DNA of 64,000 nt from Erigeron canadensis (taxonomy: Eukaryota > Streptophyta > Magnoliopsida > Asterales > Asteraceae). The stretch is from assembly GCF_010389155.1 (NCBI RefSeq), contig NC_057764.1:3844001-3908000 (forward strand). Direction: 5' to 3'. Shown in pieces: positions 9,519 through 20,004 of this stretch. The notes beneath the pieces were generated by a model. That model was given only the letters and a program-made list of their open reading frames with translations, ran no database searches and was not told the origin of the DNA. Positions within the stretch are counted from its first letter, which is position 1. Each line of letters opens with the position of its first letter. A program made the position numbers and the translations under genes.

Positions 9519-12500
9519 ATGGGTCGCTTAGACCGTACTATCTATGTCGGTAATCTTCCTGGCGATATTCGTGAAAGAGAAGTTGAAGATTTATTCTACA
9601 AGGTTTCCTTTTCTATATCCGTATCGTGTTTTCAGTTTTATAGTTCTTATACTTTATAAATTATATATATGATATGTATATATGCTTTTGTTTTTTACTT
9701 GCAGTATGGACCAATTGTTGAGATTGACATAAAAGTTCCGCCTAGGCCTCCTGGTTTTGCATTTGTAGAGGTAAAAGCACATTTGTGTTTTGTCGTTTAG
9801 CTTCAACTGGGTCGTAAGTCGGATTTTGTGAAAGATATATTATAATTGCCTTGTTTAATGATAAGTTTGTTGGGTTTGTTTCAGTTTGAAGATGCTCGTG
9901 ATGCTGATGATGCCATACGTGGACGGGATGGCTATAAGTTTGATGGTCAACGGTTACGAGTTAGTGAATGGAGCCCATCTTGTTTGTTTTTTTGGTGAAG
10001 TGTTATCATTGTGTGTTTTGTTCATTGCTTTCTTTTGTGTTTATCTGCAGGTTGAACTTGCACATGGTGGACGGGTTTCATCTTCTGTGGACCGACACAG
10101 TAGCTACAGCAGTGGAGGTAGTCGTGCTGGAGTATCTAGGCGATCCGAATACCGCGGTTTGTTCGTTCTCTTGCTTTATCTGCTAATACCTTTATCTTTC
10201 TCTGTACATATCCATGATAAATTTAGTTCACTCTTTCAGTAAGTACTTTTGTTTTCTTTTCAGTTTATGTTACTGGATTACCTTCATCTGCTTCATGGCA
10301 AGATTTGAAGGTCAGTTCATTCTATCTAATTTAAGCTTCACAAAGTAGAATGATGGACAAAAATACAGCCATTTATGCTACTCTCTAATTAGTCAAGTGG
10401 CTCGATTTTCTGTACGCTTAGCGCAATGCCGCAATTTCATTGCCTCAATAAATTATATTGCTTTCAAATTTGGCTTTAGCTTTTCTGACTGCACTACTCT
10501 TTGTCCATTATTAGGATCACATGCGTCGAGCTGGTGATGTTTGTTTCTCTGAAGTTTTTCGTGATCGCAATGGTAAGCTGTACATACCATGCCTTCAAAT
10601 CTACTGAAGAATTTGTAATTGTAATACATTAACAATTTAATACCAACTATTGAGTGTATTGATATTACATTTACAATTGTAATGTATGTACTCAAACATA
10701 TGTTCCTTCATGTTTATATTGCTTAACCAACACTGGTTCCTAGGCTGCCTTTAGATGAAAACTGTATGTGTTTGTTCATTATTCTTTTTAGGTTTGGTAT
10801 TTTATCTCAACTGTTTCGCTTATGGATTTGCATATCTTTGGTCATCCAACAATTACTGATGATGCGGATTTTTTTCTTTCCAGGCATGAGAGGGGTTGTG
10901 GACTATACAAACTATGATGATATGAAATATGCGGTCAGTTCCAACAATAGTTTTACAATCATATACTGACATAGTGTTCTCTCTCTCTCTACCACTTTGA
11001 GGGTGGTGTTATATGGTTCATCTTGTGTAAATGTAACTCTGATTATTTAAATGACATCTGTTGTTTGTTGTAGATAAGGAAGCTTGATGACTCGCTTTTC
11101 CGTAACCAATTTTCCAAAGGCTACATACGGGTATGTCATAAACAGTAATTTGATTAGTGGGTTGGAAGCACATTTCAAAAGTGTTGATGGGTGTCTAATT
11201 ATCATAAATAGATATACCATTGTGATAGAGCAGGCTGTAGGAGATGCTCCTCAGTTTTGCTGCATGAAGTATTAGTTGCTTGAATGTTTGGAAAATTTTG
11301 ATTATCTAAGAAGTTAACTCATAATATGACCATATAGGTTTCCCAGGCTTGCGTGGTTCGTGCACCGCATACTGCCCAATTGGATGTCACTGTGGTGTCT
11401 CGAATGCTAACCGCTAATTACTAACTACTAACTCGCTGTTCAAAAAAAAAAAAATAATAAAAAAATATAGGTTATCATTTATGTTAGAACTTATAAAGGA
11501 TACAAGCGATGTGGTAGTAGATAAGAAATTGCAGTTCACTTTAACAATTGATGGTGTTGTAGTTACTTCTGAACTGATTTCCGAAAAAACATTACTTGAT
11601 GCTTAAATTAATAGATGATCAGAAGCATTAATCTGAGCATTAAAAATAATAAATACTGATTATTATGATGTCGATTCATAAAAATCAGATTATCAGCTAC
11701 AAAAGGCAAATCCAATGACCCATGTAAATGCTATCATTTATTATCCTTGATGATTTGTCCGCAATAGGTGCAGGAGTATGATCGAAGAGACAGCTACTCT
11801 AGGAGCAGAAGTCGAAGTCCATGTCATTCAAGAAGCAGTAGTGCAAGTCGCAGCAATAGCTATGATAGTAGAAGAAGCAGGAGCAGGAGGTGTGTGCTGA
11901 TATCCATGTATTTTACTATGTTTGCAGTTATTTATGACAACTAAATAACCAAACATTCTTATGCAGTTATTCTCCTAGGGGAAATTCTCGCAGGTCTCGA
12001 TCTAGATCGATTTCTTCTCAGCCGCGTTCCGAGTCGTCTTCTCCCCCTATTTCAAGGTACATAATTTAAGAAACATGTTCAATATTTAGTTATACAAGTA
12101 ATAAACAATGGGTGCCTCTGGTCTATCGAGTAGATATGGGTATAGGTTAAGTATGCGTATGTGGAGTAACACTTTTTTTCACTGTCAATCAAGAGGTCTT
12201 TCATTAAGAGTTAATGGTACGAGATTAATCTCGGGTCCTGACAAACACTCTTCTTTGTTAATTTTATTACTGTAATTTTCTACTTATGCGCAGTAATATA
12301 ATCTTTGCACTGTGATAAAAGGTCGATGGGGGTTTCATTGTGGATAGATATTAAAAGGGTGCCCTTGGTTTTGCACCTGTTTCTTTTTTAGATGTGGACT
12401 CTACGGCTTGGTAGGGACTTGATGGGGAATAGGCGCAAAGTTGGCTGTGTGGGATTGCATGTTAGGGGCATGACTGGATATATAGAGGTACAGGTAACAC

Positions 12501-13152
12501 AATGGGTTTGACGGTAGCATCAGTGGCAAACGATGGTAACTAACTTTTATATACCAAACTTGATAAAACTAGCTAGATATTGAAATGGATTAAAAGTGGA
12601 TTACTAGTGCAAGTTGTGTGAGTGTCACCACTTGTTGGTGATACAAGGAAGTTTAAAATAGACTTTGATTTTTAGGTTGATAGTTTATGTTTGTTTGCTG
12701 TTTATTGTTATTATGCAAGTTCGAAGGCGAAGGCTATTGTAGTAAGTTTACTAATGTAATTTCGTACCGATACGGCTGAATACCCACCTGTTGGAACACC
12801 TCTAGTAGCGTAGGAATTATTTTGCTGATGGTGAAAGGTCCCAAAGCTTTGTAAGCATTTGGAACCAATATGGAAATATTGTTGATGTTTTGGATTTTAG
12901 ATTTGGGGCTAATGAATTGGTTTCTTTCTTTGTTTTGTATTTTTATGGAACTTTTTGCAGATCTCATTCAAGGTCTCCTACACCGCCACCATCTGTAAGT
13001 TTTGAAACACATTACTTGTACTGAGAGCTGTTGACGGATCCCATTCTTTTATGATAACAATTTTATCGCTGAATATGCTTATTTGGCAGTCTCATCGCCG
13101 CAATCGAGCTAGGAGCCTCAGTCGGAGCATTTCTCGTTCTCGTTCACCATAG
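9519..13152 (+). CDS. SR34: SR splicing factor, SF2/ASF subfamily (SR30/SR34-like)
   Basis: This is a nuclear serine/arginine-rich factor that binds pre-mRNA and guides splice-site choice. Twelve coding exons join without a frame break: 9519-9602, 9705-9770, 9885-9959, 10051-10156, 10264-10310, 10515-10572, 10884-10933, 11074-11130, 11768-11889, 11967-12056, 12961-12994, 13090-13152 (283 aa). RRM1 (about residues 7-78) has RNP2-like IYVGNLP and RNP1-like GFAFVEF. A Gly/Ser linker follows, then a pseudo-RRM2 (about 117-190) with the invariant SWQDLKD heptapeptide that defines this subfamily. The C-terminal RS domain (from about 195) is rich in RS/SR dipeptides and is short for the family. The 904-base intron 12057-12960 interrupts the RS region. 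Long introns in this subfamily are often alternatively spliced. All introns are GT-AG. The exact paralogue (SR30, SR34, SR34a or SR34b) cannot be fixed from here. Confidence 0.93.
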
Positions 13153-14330
13153 GTATGTTTAGTTTATAAAAATGGTTAAAAAGTTTTATTAGAAAAAGGT
13201 TGCAAGATGGGCGGGTGTGAATTGAATCTGGGTTATTCTGGTATGTCTTGGATTGAGTTGACCTCCAATACTTTTGGTGTCAAATCCTACAAAATAATCA
13301 ATGCATCAACTCTAATTCCTTTTGATAAGATGTTTAAAGAGGGGAATGTGTTATTTGAAAACAAACCTTATTTTAAAACAAATAATAAAGAATGACAGTT
13401 CGTTGGTTTTGAGGTGTGAACAAAAGTGACGCACCTCGCCCAGAATTTGCCATGTGCCAGCATTTACCTTTTTTATTTATTTATTTATTTTTCATTAGAA
13501 ACTTTGGGTGTTTTCTAGCCTTTTGACTTGTCTGGTCCTGTGGAACTTTTGGACATAAAACACAACCCAAACAAGTATAACTCTCCCTTTGATTTTTGCA
13601 TTATAACAGGTGAGAGCTGATTAAAATCGCAACTGCTGGACTGGAACTGTGCTTGTGTTACAGACCACACATGAAAGTAGTGTCTTTTCTTCTATCTATT
13701 TGTCCTTGTTACACAGAAACGATTTGTATTGTGTGGCTATATATGTTTGTCCCCTGCAAAGGAGGAACGTATTTAACTAATTGTGAACTTGGAGATTATG
13801 ATTGAACTATATCTTTAAGTGATACTATCATAGGTTATGATTTGAGTTAGTTAACTTTTGTTGTGTTCCTGTATGCCTTCTTAAAATGATACTATAGTTT
13901 TTATTAGTAAATGTGTTAGATGAGGCACATAACTTCACTTAATTCAGATACAGTCATACGGTATCGGAAATTTCCCCAAAAAGTTAACGGACAGGGATTC
14001 TTTTACGCCTACCAGTTTTTAGTTTTCACCTGGGTAGCAACATTGATATTTTTGTGGCTGTTTCCTGGACATTTTTTTGTGTGGTCTTGCTTTAGGTGTA
14101 TGAGATAACGGTTAGATGTATATTTTTGTGGCTGTTTCCTGGACATTTTTTTGTGGGTATTTAACGCTAATATTTTACAAGTGAAGTTTGAGCCAAGTTT
14201 TCTATGAGATAACGGTTAGATGTATAATGATTTCTCACATTTCTGTTAAAATGTCTAACTTTAGGTATGGTAAATACCTATTCTATGTTGCTGTTGAATT
14301 TCTTTTTATAAATATTAAGTATACATGTTT
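13153..14330 (+). other. 3'UTR and downstream flank of the SR gene, with a local duplication
   Basis: The stop TAG at 13150-13152 is followed at once by a donor-like GTATG, and ATTATAACAG at 13600-13609 could be its acceptor, so a 3'UTR intron is possible. Beyond the likely transcript end there are direct repeats: ATTTTTGTGGCTGTTTCCTG occurs near 14048 and 14123, and TATGAGATAACGGTTAGATG near 14098 and 14204. I see no other gene here. Confidence 0.4.
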
Positions 14331-14873
14331 TTGAGAAATCAATCATTTAAAAGCTAAACCACATAATTTGTTTAGGAAATGATTTGTACCCACAGATGAT
14401 ACGGATTTGATCAGGATACTTCCAAATTACGAAATCATTGGTATAGGTAATCAAACGGAAATCATCATAATCAAATTGAGCCGTATTAATTATGATTGGA
14501 GGTCGTGGCAACGAGCCGAAACCCATCAAACTAATTTGCTAAACACATGTTCCAAGATTTTTTTTGCTAAACACATACGAGTACATAACATGCTATACTT
14601 CAATAGTTCAACCTATGCTTAGTTTTCGGAAATATTAGTCAACAATTTATTCATTTTTCTAATTTATAGTACATTTTTTTATTTCTAAAGCCGGTTTAGA
14701 CAATACTCGTATATAGAAGTGATCAAAGACTTTGAGTGTGAAGTCAAATTTGCATTTGAAACATGCAGGACAAATTACACTTTTTTAAAGATAAAAAGAA
14801 AATTGGTTGACCACATAACTAAGGTATTTGATGGTAAAAAATTTGGATTTCCTACCTTACCATTTCAGGTTAA

Positions 14874-14995
14874 CTAGACGAATGTCCGCGCGATGTGACA
14901 ACGATGGTAGTATTGACGACGGTGTGACGATAGCATGCGGCGGTGGCGGTGGTGTTGTAGTTGATGTAAGAGGGGTTAATGGGTTATTTATGGGT
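14874..14995 (-). mobile_element. Helitron-type 3' terminus, GC-rich family
   Basis: On the minus strand a CACCACCGCCACCGCC-type stretch leads to TCACATCGCGCGGACATTCG and then TCTAGT. CTAG (14874-14877) followed by T is the usual Helitron 3' end. The ends at 16557-16560 and 40252-40255 share the GCGCGG...CTAGT layout and the same GC-rich subterminal region. The 5' (TC) end is not located. Confidence 0.5.
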
Positions 14996-15053
14996 TATAG
15001 GATCTATGTTGTAAGTTATTTTATTAAATGTATCATAGGTAAATAGGTGAAGA

Positions 15054-15095
15054 CTAGATTTTAGACCCGTGTCCAACACTGGACACGGGGTTTAC
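15054..15095 (-). mobile_element. Helitron-type 3' terminus with perfect 10-bp hairpin
   Basis: CCCGTGTCCA (15066-15075) and TGGACACGGG (15080-15089) form a perfect 10-bp stem with a 4-base loop. On the minus strand it is followed after about eight bases by CTAGT (CTAG at 15054-15057). A subterminal hairpin plus CTAG|T is the diagnostic Helitron 3' end. The element would extend to the right, through AT-rich DNA in which I recognise no gene. Confidence 0.6.
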
Positions 15096-16435
15096 GATAT
15101 TATCAATATTAGATATTCATATATTAAGTCATAAAAGCTTATAATTTTGAAGATATAGCGTTCTAAGTGTTGTACTTTGAAAGTTGTAATACAATAATCA
15201 TATGTTCGTCACTGTCATTATTAGTTGAGACATATTGATGGAATTGTTTGTTATATTCGTTCCACAAGGCACATGTTATAATAATTTCTCTATTATATAA
15301 CTTTTTAAAACCAGTTGTACTCATAATATGAATTATTATGAAAAATAATTAAGAATTAAAATATAAACATAATTTTGATCCTGTATTTGACATTCAAGTA
15401 TATGTATTTGATCATGATGCGTACCCATAACACGCATAGGTTTATTTTCAATCACATGTCCTATGATAGTTCATACTCTTTGTTAACAATTAGGATTCTT
15501 GATTTGAGTGACAATTGTAACTTTAAACATTAATACACAAACCTAATATATAAAAAAGAGAAAATTATGTACCTTTTTTATTGAGATATATAATGAATCT
15601 TGAATGAAAATCATATTGATTTTGATTTAATATCCAAGTAACCTTTTGTTGTAAATCGTGATTTGTTCTGTGATCGTTTCATGTTTTGTGATTCCTATTG
15701 TGTTTAGGATAAAGATGTTGTATATTGTCATCTGCTATTATGTTTGAGATATGTATCTAGAGTTCAAATTGTGTTTATATTAAATTAATATATTTATAAC
15801 TTATAAAAATCTAATCTAATATTTGTTAATAAGTCATTATGTTTTGAAATAAATTTTTGTAGACAATATTTTAATATATTGAAATTTTTTTAACTAATTA
15901 AATGATTGTAAACTTTAAAAAATTCTTTCAAGTTGATAGCTAAAAGTAGATATAAATTAAGTATTCAGGGCTAAAAAGTGTAAATTATTGCTGGAAAACA
16001 AAAAAGTGTAAATTAATGAGATTTATACTACAATATAATATAAGTACTAATATAATAATATATTTAGATAATGATTATTAGGATTTTAATTTATAGTTAA
16101 TCTAAATATTAACATAAGTGAAAGTCAATTTGATGAAATTGAGCGATTTGATTGGTTAAAAAGTCATTAGTTCAACTGTCTTATAGTATATATAAAGATA
16201 TTTAAATTAATGAATAAAGAAGATTAGTAATATGATAATTTTAAAATCTTAATTACTTACGGGGTAGTTTGCTTTATCTATATTTTATATTTTAAAAAAA
16301 TAGCTCCTTATTAATGGAAAAGTTAGAACTTGTGTAAAATTTTTCACGTATCACCCCTTAAAAAGTATTTATATACACTACACACTTAACATTAGTAATT
16401 AAATTACAGTATGAATTATTTATCTTTTAAAATAT
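15096..16435. other. AT-rich Helitron-like interior
   Basis: About 1.3 kb of very AT-rich DNA without ORFs lies between the minus-strand 3' ends at 14.87-15.05 kb and the plus-strand 3' end at 16.56 kb. It is probably the body of one or more non-autonomous Helitrons. No RepHel coding sequence is seen. Confidence 0.35.
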
Positions 16436-16439
16436 ACAC

Positions 16440-16560
16440 ATTAACCCTTTAAATCAATTACTTTTTACACCACTCAATACCGCATCCGCCACTAACAATC
16501 GCTCCACCACCACACCGTCGCCGTGACGACTAGCGCCACATTGCGCGGGTACCATGCTAG
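16440..16560 (+). mobile_element. Helitron-type 3' terminus, GC-rich family
   Basis: The stretch reads CACCACCACACCGTCGCCGT, then GCGCCACATTGCGCGGGTAC and CATGCTAG, ending with CTAG at 16557-16560 before T. GCGC...GCGC makes a short hairpin. GCGCGGGTACCATGCTAGT is identical at 40238-40256, so the two are one family. Confidence 0.6.
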
Positions 16561-16564
16561 TATA

Positions 16565-18000
16565 TTTTAGGTTAATAGAAACTTCCAAATTGTATTTCCA
16601 AAATGTTGTTGCATCAAATTCTCCTGAAAGAGTCCTAAACAAAGAAAAAGTAGAGTGGATAAATTATATCTTGTGATCTCATGTATGAGGATGGTGATTT
16701 ACCGGACATGAGTTTTATACCGGTGTGCGCTTTAGACACCAAAATGGTGCATGAGAAAAGAGGGTTCCCACCCATTTACCCTTTTCTTTTTAATTAGCGT
16801 GACCATTCATTTTCTAATATAATGAAGATAATAAGTGGGGATGTTGGTTATTGACGGCATGCCCTACTCACGTACAACTGAATAGCTAGACTCATTCCAA
16901 CAATTAAGTTTGAGTTGTAATGTATTCGAATATAGATGTAAGGCGTGGTTCTCAAGTTCTGAGAGGAGACTCGAGATATCAAAACCAATGGCTTAGCTCG
17001 ATTTTCTTCGGGTAGCCTGAACATAATTTATCCTTTTCTTCTCCGTGGGTGCATCGATCTGCATATGTAGTTGGTGATGGTTGAGAAGGGCAGAGCAAGG
17101 AATTCTTAGTTATGTAAAGTGTGGTCAATTTATTTAAAATCAACAAAGGTTAACTAAGTAATAAATTTAGTCGATCACGTACTGGGTCGTTCGTGCCAGT
17201 TTGATATAAGTACGAGACTTCGGTGTAGTAGTAGAACTTACAAGATGTGGCCGTGGACAAATTTTGAAGATTAACAATATGCATTATGCATCAAATTCTA
17301 AAAGGTGCTTTCGTATAGTATGTTTTAAAGTCTAAACTTTTGCTTGATATCTATCTATCTATCATGACATATAGTTAAATATTTTTATTTTAGATGGATA
17401 AGTAAAGAGAAACATTTTGCTTGATATCTATATATTTATATTTTAAAGACAGGCGTTATACTACTCTCACCATCTAAAGGTGAGGGCCTTCTCAGATCAG
17501 TCTAATCGGTTGTCATAAATAACCGGATCGACCCCGTTACATCTACCGAGTAGGCATACAGGGGAAAACTACAGTAGAATGCCCGGCCCCCACACACCTT
17601 AAATGGTTTAATTTGGGTCCTTATCTTTAGATCCCGCCTACAGTTTAAAACATGGTGACTCAACCGGCTGAGTTGGTATTATAGTCAGTTTGACATCTAT
17701 ATCATAAATCACAATTAATCAACTGATCAACAGTTAATCATACAGTAATTAATGAGAAAGTCATTAATGCTCGTGCTAGCTTGTAGTTCACTTTTCTTTC
17801 CTTAATGCAACTATTGATTAGTTTGTCTATTAAAATCGGATCAATATATAGGTTCTGCAGAAGCTCCAGGGCATGCCATTCTATATATATGATCGAGTCG
17901 TCTCTAGCTTCTGAGTTTAAAGCAGGATACATAAGTATATATGTAACTAGTAGACACAATATATAGGGGAGCCACATGGAGGTCCAAATTGGTAATGGCC
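16565..18000. other. Intergenic DNA, unclassified
   Basis: No gene recognised. A GC-richer patch at 17455-17690 (ACTCAACCGGCTGAGTTGG near its end) looks like part of an unclassified repeat. TTTTGCTTGATATCTATCTA and TTTTGCTTGATATCTATATA form a short direct repeat near 17337 and 17415. Confidence 0.35.
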
Positions 18001-18003
18001 CAC

Positions 18004-18409
18004 CACTACAATGTTGCATTTGTCTACACTTTTAGTTAGTGTGAACAAATTAAAAGTTTTATCACGTTTTTACGTGTGTAAAAATATGTAGAAATAAAAG
18101 TGTGTAGAATTTCTACACACTAAAAAATATGTAAAACTAAAAGTTTACACTTTTTAGTGTAGACTTTCATAATTATTTTGTAACACCTTATTTGTCAATG
18201 CTAACTTTTTAGTTACCGTAGACAAATGAGGTATTACAAAATAATTATGAAAGTCCATAATAAAAAGTGCGAACTTTTGGTTCTACACATTGGAGAAATT
18301 TCTACACACTTTTATTTCTACATATTTTTACACACATAAAAGCATGACAAAATTTTTAATTTGTTAAAACTAGCTAAAAGTGTAGACAAATACAATATTG
18401 TTTGTAGTG
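18004..18409. mobile_element. CACTA-type fold-back MITE, copy 1
   Basis: CACTACAA opens the unit and TTGTAGTG closes it, with CAC on both outer sides (18001-18003, 18410-18412). Those ends and a 3-base duplication are the CACTA (En/Spm) signature. The unit is one long imperfect palindrome. Arms such as TTTGTCTACACTTTTAG and GTAACACCTTATTTGTC mirror CTAAAAGTGTAGACAAAT and GACAAATGAGGTATTAC around a centre near 18207. No coding sequence. Transcription through it would give a long hairpin, a possible small-RNA source. A relative lies at 23172-23472. Confidence 0.7.
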
Positions 18410-18851
18410 CACCCATAATATCTGTAAAACTCTATATTTCTATTATTATACGAGTATCTTTATATTAGTTTAGTTTAAAGTTAATTGGTCTATAAACAAA
18501 ACATAAATCATATTTTGCTTCTCGATCTACATATAAATTTCTAGCTACACCAATGAAGTGAAGAAATTATTAACGGTACAAATTAAAATATATAAAAGGA
18601 GATAAGGATTAGTAAATTCTAATCATTTGTTAGTAGACGGCAAAGCTCTTCTGGGACATATATCATATATAGTGTATATATGTAATTAGCTGCAGCCTAC
18701 AGAATATATATACCCCATACATAATTAGTTGTTAATTATACCTCATCACAACGAGTTTGTGAACATAAATTCATGTCAAAGATTCAATAACTAATAAAGA
18801 AGCTACGTACGCGTTGCAGATATAATCATATATATGATCATAATTAAGGTT

Positions 18852-19259
18852 TCATAGGTGTTTTGAAGATCCTGGAGCAGCTTCATAATTAACATTTACT
18901 TCATGAATTTGGTAATTGGAAGGTCCTGTGGCCGGTGCTCCCATGGAGGACGTCGACGTAGCTGCTCTCTCCCTCTCAAACTCCCTAAACTTATTTAAGT
19001 ACATGACCGTCGCATTGGAATAGTTATCAAACCCTAATGATGCAAGAGCCCAACAAATGTCATCTCCATTGACCGTCTTGCGATTCTCCCTGTGACACTT
19101 TTCGGATGCCTCTCCAGTCACAAAACTTATGAACTCTGAGGCGCATTCTTGCATTGTCTCTTTCGATTCTTTGGAGATCTTGGCTGTGGGCGGTAGGATT
19201 TGTTTCATGATTCGACCCACATTTGCGATTGGCAGCAATTTATCATGCTCATCCGCCAT
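18852..19259 (-). CDS. NF-YB: NF-YB (CCAAT-binding factor subunit B, NF-YB4/5-like)
   Basis: This is the histone-fold subunit that pairs with NF-YC and then NF-YA (or other partners) to bind CCAAT boxes. The gene is an intact single exon of 135 codons. The conserved core (about residues 6-100) begins [15 protein letters not shown] and continues with [30 protein letters not shown] and [17 protein letters not shown], all classic NF-YB signatures. At the position where LEC1-type NF-YBs carry Asp it has Lys (KISKES), so it is non-LEC1. The last core helix reads [12 protein letters not shown] instead of the usual YxEPLKxYLxxYR, a noticeable divergence also seen in NF-YB4/NF-YB5-type proteins. The C-terminal ~35 residues are low-complexity. 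The ATG at 19257-19259 directly precedes [12 protein letters not shown], and no upstream in-frame start is needed. Confidence 0.92.
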   Translation of the reverse strand: MADEHDKLLPIANVGRIMKQILPPTAKISKESKETMQECASEFISFVTGEASEKCHRENRKTVNGDDICWALASLGFDNYSNATVMYLNKFREFERERAATSTSSMGAPATGPSNYQIHEVNVNYEAAPGSSKHL

Positions 19260-19321
19260 ATATATATAGTTTCTTGAATTTAGTCAAGCTAGGTCTTCTA
19301 AATTACACACTCTAATTTCAC

Positions 19322-19330
19322 TTATATATA
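19322..19330 (-). promoter_or_regulatory. Candidate TATA box of the NF-YB gene
   Basis: TATATATAAG on the minus strand lies about 65 bases above the start codon, which would give a leader of roughly 35 bases. Other TATATA tracts nearby (19260-19267) make the choice uncertain. Confidence 0.4.
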
Positions 19331-19801
19331 TTGTAAATAAATTATAGATATACTTATACACAGACGGGAGCGCGCGCACACACACACAGAAACACGTATA
19401 CCTAATATTCTAATGTGTGTAGGTATCTTGAGACACTCATTTCATTGTATCTAAATGTCTATATATATATATGCTAGAAGATATTGTTTGTAGACCACAT
19501 CTTCCTAGCTATGTGCCATAAAGACCATATATATGATTATTATTATTAATCAATTTTTGATTTTTGGTTTTGAGGAAAGTTGAACCAAAGTGAGACAACT
19601 AGAAGAATGTACTTTCCAGCGAGAAGTTCAATATATACAATATATGTATGATGATAACCGGTGACGAATTACTTTAAAACGATACATGATATCTCAGGTC
19701 ACTAGAATGTGTTGCTAGCTAGTAGCTTAGTGTTTTCTATATGGTCGCCTATATATTTTGTTGGTTAGTACTGTACGTTGAAATGTTAAAAATGAGACTA
19801 A

Positions 19802-20001
19802 GGGCTTGTTTGTTTATATAGTCATTAAGTGACTGAATGGAGAAAGTGACTGAATAGAAACATAATGTCTGTAAAGATTAAGTCAATATAGTTGTTTTTT
19901 TACTTATTAAGTCAATAACAAACATATTTGATTGACTTAATGAATTAAGTCAATCAAAATTAAGTCATGACTTTTTAATTAAGTCATTATCAAACATTAC
20001 C
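19802..20001. mobile_element. Tourist-like MITE
   Basis: The 200-base unit starts GGGCTTGTTTGTTTA and ends TCAAACATTACC. TAA lies on both sides (19799-19801, 20002-20004). Internally, AGTCATTAAGTGACTGAA and TGACTTAATGAATTAAGTCA repeat in both orientations, so it folds on itself. It is non-coding and lies about 540 bases upstream of the NF-YB start. Confidence 0.65.
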
Positions 20002-20004
20002 TAA

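Noticed and set aside
9886..10242. 118-codon ORF on the plus strand
   Set aside because: It runs through exons 4-5 and an intron of the SR gene in the wrong frame. The spliced SR frame explains the region.
14828..15046. 72-codon ORF with a Gly/Val run
   Set aside because: It overlaps the GC-rich Helitron 3' end. The Gly run is the subterminal repeat read as protein.
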